NCBI GenBank assembly: GCA_035527095.1
Contig: DATLBC010000065.1
Coordinates: 1 to 13,649 of the forward strand
DNA from: Sva-07 sp035527095
Lineage (GTDB): Bacteria > Actinomycetota > Acidimicrobiia > Acidimicrobiales > Ilumatobacteraceae
Length of the DNA: 13,649 nucleotides
Direction: 5' to 3'
In this document: positions 1-7,596 of the stretch, in pieces
How the letters are laid out: each line of letters starts with the position of its first letter
How positions within the stretch are numbered: position 1 is the first letter of the stretch
Made by a program: the position numbers and the translations under genes
The notes under the pieces: generated by a model
The model's database searches: none
Told to the model about the DNA's origin: nothing
The model's input: only the letters and a program-made list of their open reading frames with translations

Positions 1-1
1 C

Positions 2-694
2 GACACCGTGGTGCTGTCGAGCCATGCGATCCCCGGCAACGAGAGCAACGTCAACGCGGTCATCGACGGATTGATCCGCATGGGTGCCGATGTCGTGCAC
101 TCGGGAATCCTCGACGTGCACGCCACTGGCCACGCCCAGGCCGACGAGATCAAGACGTACCTGTCGATCGTCAACCCCGAGTGGTACGTGCCGATCCACG
201 GTGAGTATCGCCACATGGTCGCGAACGCCAAGCTCGGCGAGCTGATGGGTGTTCGGCGCGATCGGGTGATCCTGTGCGAGGACGGCGACGTACTCGAGTT
301 GACCGATGAGGAACTGAAGCCCATCGGCAGGGTGCCATCCGGCTATCTCTACGTGGACGGGATCGTCGGTGACGTCGGCCAGGGCGTGCTGCGCGACCGT
401 CAGAAGCTCGCCGAGGAGGGCGTTGTCGTCGTGGTGGTCACCGTCGACATCCAGACCGGCAAGGTGTTGGTCGGTCCTGAAATCATCACCCGTGGCTGGG
501 TCTACGCGCCCGAGGCCGAGGATCTCCTCGACGAGGCGTGCGACACCGTCGCCGACGCGGTCGAAGCGTCGCTCGGCAAGGGTGTACGCGACGTCGAGGC
601 GTTGGAGCGCGATGTGCGTCGCGCCGCCGGCAAGTTCGTCAGCGAGCGCACCAAGCGTCGGCCGATGATCGTGCCCGTCGTCATGGAGGCCTGA
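2..694 (+). CDS. rnj: Ribonuclease J, C-terminal part (5' end outside window)
   Basis: This is the 3' part of an RNase J gene, about 230 residues; the reading frame is already open at base 2. RNase J is a metallo-beta-lactamase/beta-CASP exo- and endoribonuclease used in mRNA decay and rRNA maturation. Visible are the end of the beta-CASP/lactamase core, with the SSHAIPGNE, VHATGHAQADE and VPIHGEYRH segments that carry conserved His residues of the family, and then the small C-terminal dimerisation domain (from about PSGYLYVDGIVGDVG to the end). The N-terminal HxHxDH metal motif must lie to the left of the window. The gene ends in TGA, and a lipoprotein gene starts three bases later, with its ribosome binding site inside the last rnj codons, so the two are probably cotranscribed. 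The family call is firm. Whether it is the only RNase J in the genome cannot be seen. Confidence 0.95.
   Translation, partial: DTVVLSSHAIPGNESNVNAVIDGLIRMGADVVHSGILDVHATGHAQADEIKTYLSIVNPEWYVPIHGEYRHMVANAKLGELMGVRRDRVILCEDGDVLELTDEELKPIGRVPSGYLYVDGIVGDVGQGVLRDRQKLAEEGVVVVVVTVDIQTGKVLVGPEIITRGWVYAPEAEDLLDEACDTVADAVEASLGKGVRDVEALERDVRRAAGKFVSERTKRRPMIVPVVMEA
685..689 (+). promoter_or_regulatory. Shine-Dalgarno GGAGG for the TTG-started lipoprotein gene
   Basis: GGAGG lies in the last codons of rnj, 8 bases before TTG at 698. It supports the rare TTG start and suggests translational coupling with rnj. A signal peptide begins exactly at this TTG, which agrees with it. Confidence 0.7.
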
Positions 695-697
695 GCA

Positions 698-1195
698 TTG
701 AAGGCGGTCGCGGTCGCGGTGCTCCTCGCTGCGGCGTTGCTGGGTTGTGGCGGAGACGACGAGTCGACGGGTGGTCCCTCGTTCGTGGCCGACATCCGCC
801 CAGCGATCGAAGCAGTCGACGCCGAACTCGGACCTGGTCAGGAGTTCTTCGAGATCACGGCGAACGAGCTGGTCACCAACCTGTTTGTCGCGATCGACGG
901 CGCGACCGCGGCGGTTCCCTTCGTGTACCTCGACGGCGAGCTGCAACCCCCGGCACCGACCTTGACGGGCGCGTCCGGCTTCACGTTCAGCGCCGACGAC
1001 CTCGATTTCGACGCCGACACGGTCCTCGACTCGGTCAGCGAAGAACTCACCGAGTCGACGATCGAAGCCTTCAGCATCGAGGGCGGCGCCGGCGGCGTCG
1101 TGCGCTACGTGGTTTCGACCCTGTCGCCCGAAGGCGGTCGACTCGACGTCACGGTCTCGCCCGACGGCACCATCCTCGCCGTCGACCCCCTCTGA
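698..1195 (+). CDS. Putative secreted lipoprotein of unknown function
   Basis: This is a 165-residue protein starting at TTG. Residues 1-16 form a short signal peptide (Lys2, then an Ala/Val/Leu-rich core) ending in a lipobox, LLGC, with Cys17 as the expected lipidated residue. A hydrophilic Gly/Asp/Glu/Ser linker follows. The mature part is acidic, with no transmembrane segment and no catalytic motif that I recognise. The last 40 residues look like beta strands (GVVRYVVSTLSPEGGRLDVT, then SPDGTILAVDPL), as in small extracytoplasmic beta-rich lipoproteins. It should be anchored to the outer face of the membrane by signal peptidase II processing. It follows rnj by three bases and is the last gene before a strong hairpin. 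I do not recognise the family; the lipoprotein call rests on the N-terminus alone. Confidence 0.75.
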   Translation: MKAVAVAVLLAAALLGCGGDDESTGGPSFVADIRPAIEAVDAELGPGQEFFEITANELVTNLFVAIDGATAAVPFVYLDGELQPPAPTLTGASGFTFSADDLDFDADTVLDSVSEELTESTIEAFSIEGGAGGVVRYVVSTLSPEGGRLDVTVSPDGTILAVDPL

Positions 1196-1199
1196 CGCC

Positions 1200-1246
1200 T
1201 TCTCGTGAACTCGTGCGGGAACTGTTCCCCAACGAATTCACGAGAA
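1200..1246. terminator. Long imperfect hairpin, probable bidirectional terminator
   Basis: Ten perfect outer pairs (1200-1209 with 1237-1246, TTCTCGTGAA/TTCACGAGAA) continue into an inner stem with three mismatches, topped by GGGAAC-T-GTTCCC around 1223. About 20 of 23 positions pair, so this is close to a complete 47-base palindrome. It lies between two convergent genes and includes the stop codon of the minus-strand methyltransferase gene (1238-1240). There is no U-rich tail, so a classical intrinsic terminator is not proven; in high-GC actinobacteria such hairpins often stand alone. A dispersed palindromic repeat is the alternative. Confidence 0.6.
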
Positions 1247-1873
1247 CGGGCGGGCGCCGATGCCGATGAGCGGGCGCATGACCTCGCCCTCGAACGGAAG
1301 CTCGAACGCCGTGTCGACGTGGATGCCATCGAACCCGGCTGCGGTCAACGCGTCGGTGATCTCCTGCCGGCTGAGGCCGTCGCCGTCGCCGTCGGCGTCC
1401 TCGCGCTCCCAGTCCCACTGCACGAACAGGCCGCCGGGTCGGAGCAGTTCCGCGAGTCGGGTGACGGTGCCGGGGTAGTCGCCGAGGAAGCCGCAGACCG
1501 ACGAGCACACGACGAGGTCATGGGTGCCCGACCCGGTCGGGAGGTCGCGGCCGATGTGAACGTTGGTCCACTGGCGCGCGGCGATCTTGGCGTCGAGCAC
1601 CTCGAGCATCGCGGGTGACGCATCGACCGCGTCGATCGACTCGACCTCGTCGACCAGCTGCTCGGCGAGCAGCCCGGTGCCGCAACCGAAGTCGATGACA
1701 CTCATTCCGGCGACCGAGTAGTCGCGCGTCGCCAGCACCTCGATCAGCGATCCGTACGCCGCTGAGGAATACGCACGGGCGCCAGGGTCGTCGTCCCATC
1801 CGGGCGCATACTCGGCCCAGGAATCAGCGGTCGGTTCGAACTCGGATGACTCCATGGGATCCATGGGGTCCAT
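1238..1873 (-). CDS. Class I SAM-dependent methyltransferase
   Basis: This 211-residue protein has a Rossmann-like methyltransferase core. Motif I is VIDFGCGTG at residues 59-67 (binds the SAM methionine and ribose), an acidic loop follows (VDASPAMLEVL, about 83-93), and motif IV/V-like strands are at HDLVVCSSV and LLRPGGLFVQWDWE (residues 118-156). It resembles small Methyltransf_11/25-type enzymes that methylate small molecules. No substrate-specific motif is visible, so the substrate is unknown. The N-terminus holds three in-frame ATG codons 9 bases apart (MDPMDPM); none has a clear Shine-Dalgarno, so the true start could be 1873, 1864 or 1855. It is divergent from the quinone-oxidoreductase-like gene (54 bases between starts) and convergent with the lipoprotein gene. 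The last codons lie in a hairpin. Fold confidence is high. Confidence 0.88.
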   Translation of the reverse strand: MDPMDPMESSEFEPTADSWAEYAPGWDDDPGARAYSSAAYGSLIEVLATRDYSVAGMSVIDFGCGTGLLAEQLVDEVESIDAVDASPAMLEVLDAKIAARQWTNVHIGRDLPTGSGTHDLVVCSSVCGFLGDYPGTVTRLAELLRPGGLFVQWDWEREDADGDGDGLSRQEITDALTAAGFDGIHVDTAFELPFEGEVMRPLIGIGARPFS

Positions 1874-1927
1874 GGTGCCAGCTCGACTGGTGGGCTGGAC
1901 GGCCGCGTTCTCTGGAAGGGTGCGGGG

Positions 1928-2959
1928 ATGGGCTCACCGACCACGATGACCGCCGCTGTGACGTTCGGTCACGGTGGGCCCGACCAGATCGAGGTCCGCG
2001 CATCCTGGCCGTGTCCGGAGCCAGAGGTGGGTCAGGCCCTCGTCAGGGTGACCGCAGCAGCGCTGAACAACACCGACATCTGGTCGCGGGAGGGCGCGTA
2101 CGGAACCGCAGCGGACCCGGATGCGGTCGTCGGCTGGAAGGGTGTGCCGCTCGATTTCCCTCGCATCCAAGGCATCGACGTGGCCGGTGAGGTCGTTGCG
2201 GTCGGGTCCGTCGCCGACGACCACTGGATCGGCAAACGCGTGATCGTCGACTCTGCCGCTCGCTACGAGGACGGTCGACCGGTCGACATCGTCGGCAGCG
2301 AGGTCGACGGTGGCTTCGCCGAGTTCCACGTCTGCTCTGTCCGGCAACTGCACGACGTGACGGCATCGCCGCTCACCGATGCCCAACTCGCCTGCCTCCC
2401 GACCGCCTACGGCACGGCGCTCGGCATGCTCACCCGTGCCGACATCGAGTCGGGGGAGCGCGTCCTGGTGACGGGCGCATCCGGCGGCGTCGGGATGGCG
2501 GCCGTGCAGCTGCTCCTCGATCGGGGTTGCGAGGTGGTGGCGAGGACCAGCGCCCCGCACCGGGCATTGATCGCCGGGTTCGGTGTAGCCGACGTGTCGG
2601 TCCGCGGTGTCGACGACCTCACCGAGCTGCAGCACGTCGATGTGGTGGTCGACGTGGTGGGCGGCGACGAGTTCGGCGCGGCGCTCGATCGGGTACGTGA
2701 CGGAGGGCGACTGGTCACTGCGGGAGCGATCGCCGGGCCGGTCGTGGCGTTCGATCTGCGACGGCTCTACCTGCCACAACGGACGCTCATCGGATCGACC
2801 ATGCACACTCCGACGGTCTTTGCGCGGCTGGCCGAGATCGCGACGGTCGGTGGTGTCCAGCCGTTGCTGGACGCGACCTACCCGTTACCCGAGATCGCAA
2901 CGGCGCAAGCCCGCTTCGTCGTCGGCGACTTCGTCGGCAAGCTCGTGCTACTCCCGTAA
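1928..2959 (+). CDS. Zinc-independent MDR-family oxidoreductase (quinone reductase-like)
   Basis: This 343-residue protein belongs to the medium-chain dehydrogenase/reductase superfamily. The N-terminal GroES-like domain (about residues 10-145) has LNNTDIW at 47-53, where zinc alcohol dehydrogenases carry the catalytic Cys, so no catalytic zinc is expected. The dinucleotide-binding domain has GASGGVGMAAVQ at 183-194, the usual NADPH-type motif of quinone oxidoreductases. The C-terminus (ATAQARFVVGDFVGKLVL) is typical of the family, which reduces quinones or other alpha,beta-unsaturated carbonyls with NADPH; the actual substrate is not predictable. The start at 1928 follows AAGGG and GGGG runs; an in-frame ATG at 1946 is a possible alternative. 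It is monocistronic, divergent from the methyltransferase and followed by a short hairpin before ftsK. Confidence 0.9.
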   Translation: MGSPTTMTAAVTFGHGGPDQIEVRASWPCPEPEVGQALVRVTAAALNNTDIWSREGAYGTAADPDAVVGWKGVPLDFPRIQGIDVAGEVVAVGSVADDHWIGKRVIVDSAARYEDGRPVDIVGSEVDGGFAEFHVCSVRQLHDVTASPLTDAQLACLPTAYGTALGMLTRADIESGERVLVTGASGGVGMAAVQLLLDRGCEVVARTSAPHRALIAGFGVADVSVRGVDDLTELQHVDVVVDVVGGDEFGAALDRVRDGGRLVTAGAIAGPVVAFDLRRLYLPQRTLIGSTMHTPTVFARLAEIATVGGVQPLLDATYPLPEIATAQARFVVGDFVGKLVLLP

Positions 2960-2982
2960 CCCCCAGGGTCACGGTTGGGGGT
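2959..2982 (+). terminator. Short GC hairpin after the oxidoreductase gene
   Basis: ACCCCCA (2959-2965) pairs with TGGGGGT (2976-2982) around a 10-base loop, directly at the stop codon of the oxidoreductase gene. There is no U-tract. It could terminate that transcript; it also overlaps the place where a -35 box for ftsK would sit. Confidence 0.4.
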
Positions 2983-2995
2983 GACGCACGATTGG

Positions 2996-3001
2996 TACCG
3001 T
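2996..3001 (+). promoter_or_regulatory. Candidate -10 box for ftsK
   Basis: TACCGT matches the actinobacterial TANNNT -10 pattern and ends 10 bases before ATG at 3012. Transcription would begin at about 3008, giving an almost leaderless mRNA. The upstream TTGGGG at 2975 is a weak -35 with a 15-base spacer. This favours ATG 3012 over GTG 3000 as the start. Confidence 0.4.
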
Positions 3002-3011
3002 GTACGACGTC

Positions 3012-5636
3012 ATGTCCACCTGGGGTGCCTCCAAGAAGAAATCGACGTCGGCCGGCAAGAAGTCGGCAGCCAAGAAGGGCTCGACGACGTCCGCGAACAC
3101 CACCAGCAAGTCCTCGAGCAGCAAATCCTCGACCGGCAAGTCGACCGGCAAGTCCTCGACCCGCAAGGGGTCGGCGGCAGCATCGGGCAGCGTTCGTGAT
3201 CTGACGCCTCCGGAGGGTTCGAGTTCGCGACGCGACCAGGCAACAGCGGAACTTCGAGAGGCGGTTGGCGGACGAGAGCACGAGTTCGTCGGGCTCGGCC
3301 TGATCGGTCTGGCCGTCCTGCTTGGGCTCGCGGTCTATGTGAACCTCGCCGGACCATTGGGGAGAGGCATCGAAACTCTCGCCGGCTGGTTGTTCGGCCT
3401 GGGTCGCTACGCCGTCCCGGTGATGCTCGTCGCCATCGGCGTTTCGTTCCTGCGAAAGGGACGCTCCGCAAGCCCGTCCCAACTCGTCGTCGGCTGGTCG
3501 ATGATGTCGCTGGCCATCCTCGGCCTGCTGCAGGTCGCCCGAGGTGCCGAGCAGTTCAGCGACGCCGCCGACGGGATCGACGAGGCCGGCGGCTGGATCG
3601 GCGCGCTCGTCGGCATTCCCTTCGAAGCGCTCTTGGGGACGGCCGGCGCCGCCGTGGTGCTCGTGACTGCATTCGCCGGCGGCGCGCTACTGGTCACACG
3701 CACATCGATCAAGACGTTCGCCCAGCACACCGGTGGCTTCTTCGCGGCGATCGGCGCTCCGCTGGGTCGTGCCGCCAAGTCAGGCATCAGCAACATCTCG
3801 ACGCTGAACAGCGACCGCGAGGCCGATGCGGCAGCCCGATCCGCATCGGGTGACATCGGCGTGACGGGCGAGGCGTCGCCGTTGTCGCCAGGGCTGTACG
3901 ACTTCGCTGCGGAAGGCGACGACCTGGGCGGTGGTGCGCTGCCACCGCCGAAGACTCGCCGGACGAAGAAGCCGAAGATCAACGCGGGGAGCCAACCTGC
4001 TGCGACCGCCGTCGGCGACGGGGCGCAGGTGGGCGAGTGGGTGCTGCCACCCATGACGTTCCTCGACCGCCCGGGCGAGCAGACCATCGATCGCAAGGCC
4101 GTCGAGGCGCGCGGCCAGATGCTGCACGAATCACTCGCGTCGCACGGAGTCGAAACCACGCTGCTCGGCATGACTGTCGGTCCGACGGTGACCCGCTACG
4201 AACTCGAACTCGGCCCAGGGGTCAAGGTTGCTCGGGTCACCAGCCTGCAGAAGGACATCGCGTACGCGATGGCCGCGGTCGATGTGCGCATCCTGGCGCC
4301 GATTCCAGGGCGTTCGGCGATCGGCGTCGAGGTGCCCAACCATCAACGCCAACTCGTCGCGCTCGGTGATCTGCTGACGTCGGCCGAGGCGGCGAAGGCC
4401 GGCAACCCACTCGACGTGGCCATCGGCAAGGACATCGCCGGCAAGGCCGTCTTCCTCGACCTCGCGGCCACGCCGCACATGCTGATCGCGGGTGCCACCG
4501 GCGCCGGCAAGTCGAGCGGCATCAACTGCATCATCACCTCGCTCTTGATGCGCACGACCCCCGACAACGTGCGGCTGATCCTCATCGACCCGAAGCAGGT
4601 CGAGATGGGCCAGTACGCGCGCCTGCCGCACCTGCTCACGCAGCCGGTGACCAATCCGAAGAAGGCCGCCAACGCGCTCGGCTGGGCCGTCAAAGAGATG
4701 GAGCGACGCTACGACGTGCTCTCCGAACTCGGCTACCGCGACATCACCGGCTACAACAAGGCCTTCGCCAAGGGGCAGATCCAGCCACCGCTCGGGTCCG
4801 AGATCGACTACGAGCACATGCCCTACATCGTGGTGGTCGTCGACGAGCTCAACGACCTGATGATGGTCGCCGCTCGCGACGTCGAAGAGTCGATCACCCG
4901 TATCGCCCAGAAGGCCCGCGCCGTCGGAATCCACTTGATCGTCGCGACGCAACGCCCGTCGGTCAATGTGATCACCGGCGTGATCAAGGCCAACATCCCG
5001 GCCCGCATGGCGTTCGCCGTATCGAGCCTCACCGACAGTCGGGTCATCCTCGACCAGCCCGGCGCCGAGAAACTCGTCGGCAAGGGCGACATGCTGCTGC
5101 TGCCCGGCAACTCGTCGGTCGCCAACCGCATCCAGGGTTCGTTCGTCAGCGAGGACGAGGTCCGTCAGGTTGTCGCCCATTGGCGAGCCCAGTCGCCCGA
5201 ACCGATCTATTCCAACGACGTCGAGTCGGGTGGCGAGAGCGATGGCGCCGGACCGGCCGGCTCCGGGTCGTCGGGACAGTCGTCGCTGGTGCCGCCGCGC
5301 GCCGATGCCTCTGCTGGTGCCAGTACACCCACCTCCGGCTCGATGGCGGGGTTCGATGACGCCGACGTCACCTCCGACGCCAATGCGTTCTCGGCCGGGG
5401 AAGAAGACGAAGACACCGCGATGATGCGTCAGGCGATGGAACTCGTCGTGCGCAGCCAGCTCGGGTCGACCTCGATGCTGCAGCGCAAGCTCAAGGTCGG
5501 GTTCGCTCGTGCCGGTCGAATCATGGATCTCCTCGAGCAGCGCGGGGTCGTCGGGCCGAGCGAGGGTTCGAAGGCCCGGTCGGTGCTGATGACAGTGGAG
5601 GAGTTCGAGCTCCTCCAGCAGAACGGCCAGGTCTGA
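3012..5636 (+). CDS. ftsK: DNA translocase FtsK/SpoIIIE
   Basis: This septum-anchored ATPase pumps chromosomal DNA towards dif during division. It is 874 residues from ATG 3012; a GTG at 3000 would add four residues but overlaps a likely -10 box. In order: a Lys/Ser/Thr/Ala-rich tail (about 1-65); roughly four membrane segments (near 93-113, 126-148, 158-177, 195-230); a Pro/Gly/charged linker; and the motor, with Walker A GATGAGKSS at 494-502 and Walker B VVVVDELNDL with Asp611-Glu612, then the highly conserved AQKARAVGIHLIVATQRPSV and ILDQPGAEKLVGKGDMLLLP segments. A second Ser/Gly-rich linker leads to the winged-helix gamma domain (about 798-868, with SMLQRKLKVGFARAGRIMDL), which reads KOPS polarity sequences and contacts XerCD. 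All parts are present, so it should be functional. Length is in the normal actinobacterial range. Confidence 0.97.
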   Translation: MSTWGASKKKSTSAGKKSAAKKGSTTSANTTSKSSSSKSSTGKSTGKSSTRKGSAAASGSVRDLTPPEGSSSRRDQATAELREAVGGREHEFVGLGLIGLAVLLGLAVYVNLAGPLGRGIETLAGWLFGLGRYAVPVMLVAIGVSFLRKGRSASPSQLVVGWSMMSLAILGLLQVARGAEQFSDAADGIDEAGGWIGALVGIPFEALLGTAGAAVVLVTAFAGGALLVTRTSIKTFAQHTGGFFAAIGAPLGRAAKSGISNISTLNSDREADAAARSASGDIGVTGEASPLSPGLYDFAAEGDDLGGGALPPPKTRRTKKPKINAGSQPAATAVGDGAQVGEWVLPPMTFLDRPGEQTIDRKAVEARGQMLHESLASHGVETTLLGMTVGPTVTRYELELGPGVKVARVTSLQKDIAYAMAAVDVRILAPIPGRSAIGVEVPNHQRQLVALGDLLTSAEAAKAGNPLDVAIGKDIAGKAVFLDLAATPHMLIAGATGAGKSSGINCIITSLLMRTTPDNVRLILIDPKQVEMGQYARLPHLLTQPVTNPKKAANALGWAVKEMERRYDVLSELGYRDITGYNKAFAKGQIQPPLGSEIDYEHMPYIVVVVDELNDLMMVAARDVEESITRIAQKARAVGIHLIVATQRPSVNVITGVIKANIPARMAFAVSSLTDSRVILDQPGAEKLVGKGDMLLLPGNSSVANRIQGSFVSEDEVRQVVAHWRAQSPEPIYSNDVESGGESDGAGPAGSGSSGQSSLVPPRADASAGASTPTSGSMAGFDDADVTSDANAFSAGEEDEDTAMMRQAMELVVRSQLGSTSMLQRKLKVGFARAGRIMDLLEQRGVVGPSEGSKARSVLMTVEEFELLQQNGQV

Positions 5637-5667
5637 CCCACGACACCTCCGGTGGCATCATGTCTCG

Positions 5668-6618
5668 ATGCCCGCACCCGTCGTTCGTGAGTTCACCCCC
5701 GAGTTGACCGAGATCGCCCACGGGCTCAGGTTCCCGGAAGGCCCGATCGCGATGCCGGATGGTTCGGTGGTCGTGGTCGAGATGTTCGGGCCACGCCTCA
5801 CCCGCGTGCACCCCGACGGCTCGACCGAGACGATCGCCGAGATGCCCGGTGGCCCCAACGGTGCCGCGGTCGGTCCGGATGGTGCCATCTATGTCTGCAA
5901 CAACGGCGGCGTCTTCACTCCGGTCGACCTCGGCGGCATGATGTTTCCCGGGCCGTTCGACTCCGAGCGCTACCTCGGCGGGAGTATCCAACGCGTCGAT
6001 GTGCACGACGGCACGGTGACCGACCTGTACACCGAGTGCGACGGCCATGCGTTGCGGGGCCCGAACGACATCGTCATGGACGGCCACGGCGGGTTCTGGT
6101 TCACCGACCACGGGATCCGCGACACCCGTGGCCGCCGGGCTGACCTGTCGGGGATCTACTACGGGCACGTCGACGGCAGCGGGATCTCCGAAGTCGTGTA
6201 TCCCACCGACTCGCCGAACGGCATCGGCCTGTCGCCCGACACCGACACGCTGTACTGGGCAGAGACCCACAACGGCCGGGTCCATCGGCGCACGATCACG
6301 CAACCCGGCGAAGTGCTCGCGCCCGCGCCGCTCGACCTCTCCGCTGTGCTCTACGGCTTTCCCGGCTACCAACTGCTCAGTTCGCTCGCGGTCGATGCCG
6401 AGGGCTGGGTCTGCGTGGCCACCCTCGTCAACGGAGGCATCACGGCGATCTCGCCCGACGGTTCCGAGGTCGAGTTCTACGAAACCGGCGACCCGATCAC
6501 CACCAACATCTGCTTTGGCGGCGACGATCTCCGCACGGCCTACGTCACCTGTTCGAGCTCGGGTCAACTCGTGTCGTTCCGCTGGCCCCGTCCCGGTCTG
6601 CGTCTCGCCCACCAGTGA
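5668..6618 (+). CDS. SMP-30/gluconolactonase/LRE-like six-bladed beta-propeller protein
   Basis: This 316-residue protein starts at ATG 5668, 31 bases after ftsK. Propeller repeats are visible as recurring PDG blocks: LRFPEGPIAMPDGS (20-33), NGAAVGPDGAIYVCNNGG (64-81), RGPNDIVMDGHGGFWFTDHG (130-149), DSPNGIGLSPDTDTLYWAE (181-199) and SLAVDAEGWVCVATLVNGG (239-257). Family members are cytosolic metal-dependent lactonases acting on sugar lactones or related esters. Three expected metal ligands are recognisable (Glu24, Asn133, Asn184). The fourth, an Asp just before the SLAVDAEG strand in relatives, appears to be Ser238, so activity may be altered or lost. The gene overlaps the following oxygenase gene by 4 bases (GTGA), implying coupled translation and probably a shared pathway, but the substrate cannot be inferred. 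The fold call is strong; the lactonase activity is only a family expectation. Confidence 0.88.
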   Translation: MPAPVVREFTPELTEIAHGLRFPEGPIAMPDGSVVVVEMFGPRLTRVHPDGSTETIAEMPGGPNGAAVGPDGAIYVCNNGGVFTPVDLGGMMFPGPFDSERYLGGSIQRVDVHDGTVTDLYTECDGHALRGPNDIVMDGHGGFWFTDHGIRDTRGRRADLSGIYYGHVDGSGISEVVYPTDSPNGIGLSPDTDTLYWAETHNGRVHRRTITQPGEVLAPAPLDLSAVLYGFPGYQLLSSLAVDAEGWVCVATLVNGGITAISPDGSEVEFYETGDPITTNICFGGDDLRTAYVTCSSSGQLVSFRWPRPGLRLAHQ

Positions 6619-7592
6619 CCAGAACGCCGTCGGCATCGGTACCGATCATCGACCTGAGCGGGTTCCGCGACGGCGACATTCGGCAACGTCGTGCACTTGG
6701 CGAGCGGATCGATCGCGCGTGCCGGGAGGTCGGCTTCTTCACCGTGGTCGGTCATGGCGTGAACGACGCCACCGTCGAGACGCTGCGATCGGCGGCGCAG
6801 GACTTCTTCGACGCGCCGCTCGAGGACCGGCTCGCAGTGGCGATGCCCGAGCCCGGCTCTCCGTATGGTTACAACCCGATGCGGGCGGAGTCGCTCAACC
6901 GGTCGATCGGCGGGGTGGCGCTCGCGGACCTCAAAGAGACGTTCAACGTCGGCCCGATCGACCCGCCACCGCGGCCACGCGGCGATATGGAGGACCCCGA
7001 TGAGCGGGCGGTGTACGCGCCGAACCTGTGGCCGCCTGCGGTACCGTCGCTGCGGCCTGCAGCCGAGGCGTACTACCGATCGATGGCCGACCTCGCCGCG
7101 ACGCTGATGGAGGCGTTCGCGGTGGCGTTGGGTCTCGATGTCCGGACCTTCGATCATCTGATCGACGCCCACGGGTCGGCGTTGCGCCTCGCGCACTATC
7201 CGGCGCTCGACGAGAGGCCGGTGCCGGGGCAGTTCCGTGCAGGTGCCCACACCGACTACGGGACGCTCACGATCTTGTGGACCGACGGCGAGCCAGGGCT
7301 CGAGGTGCAGGCGGTCGACGGGACCTGGCTGGCCGTCGAACCGGTCGACGGTGGCTTGATCGTGAACCTGGGTGATCTGATGCAGCGTTGGACGAACGAT
7401 CGGTGGCGGTCGACGATGCACCGCGTCGTGGCTGCGGCCGAGGTCGGCAGTCGATTGTCGATCCCGTTCTTCCACAACGCGAACTGGGACGCCCGAGTGG
7501 CGTGCATCGTGGCAGACGGTGAGACCCCCAAGTATCCGCCGACCACCGCCGGCCGTCACCTCATGGAGAAGTTCCGCTCGACCGTGGTGTGA
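6615..7592 (+). CDS. Fe(II)/2-oxoglutarate-type oxygenase, isopenicillin N synthase family
   Basis: This 325-residue protein starts at GTG 6615, overlapping the preceding stop in a GTGA. The N-terminal DIOX_N domain opens with VPIIDLSGF and GFFTVVGHGV (residues 9-17 and 40-49). The double-stranded beta-helix core carries AHTDYGTLTILW, giving His212 and Asp214 as iron ligands, the distal His269 in STMHRVV, and the Arg280-x-Ser282 pair (SRLSIPFF) that normally binds the 2-oxoglutarate carboxylate. The facial triad is complete, so an active hydroxylase, desaturase or ring-forming oxygenase is expected; 2-oxoglutarate use is likely from the RxS pair. Bacterial relatives act on diverse small molecules, including the ethylene-forming and flavonoid-like groups, so no substrate is assigned. 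Its immediate partner is the SMP-30-like protein. Two palindromic repeats follow its stop at once. Confidence 0.92.
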   Translation: MTRTPSASVPIIDLSGFRDGDIRQRRALGERIDRACREVGFFTVVGHGVNDATVETLRSAAQDFFDAPLEDRLAVAMPEPGSPYGYNPMRAESLNRSIGGVALADLKETFNVGPIDPPPRPRGDMEDPDERAVYAPNLWPPAVPSLRPAAEAYYRSMADLAATLMEAFAVALGLDVRTFDHLIDAHGSALRLAHYPALDERPVPGQFRAGAHTDYGTLTILWTDGEPGLEVQAVDGTWLAVEPVDGGLIVNLGDLMQRWTNDRWRSTMHRVVAAAEVGSRLSIPFFHNANWDARVACIVADGETPKYPPTTAGRHLMEKFRSTVV

Positions 7593-7596
7593 CGTC

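Noticed and set aside
1234..1243. Shared 10-mer GAATTCACGA here and at 13315-13324 as a regulatory motif
   Set aside because: A 10-base match within 13.6 kb is expected by chance, and the flanks do not align.
3000..3011. GTG at 3000 as the ftsK start
   Set aside because: It overlaps a candidate -10 box and adds only four residues; ATG 3012 is a better start codon.
4131..5180. Long open frame antisense to ftsK
   Set aside because: It is a GC-rich codon-bias shadow, Asp/Val/His-rich with no recognisable domain, and is fully inside a conserved gene. Similar shadows opposite rimO (7696-9111) and cinA (9410-10840) were dropped for the same reason.
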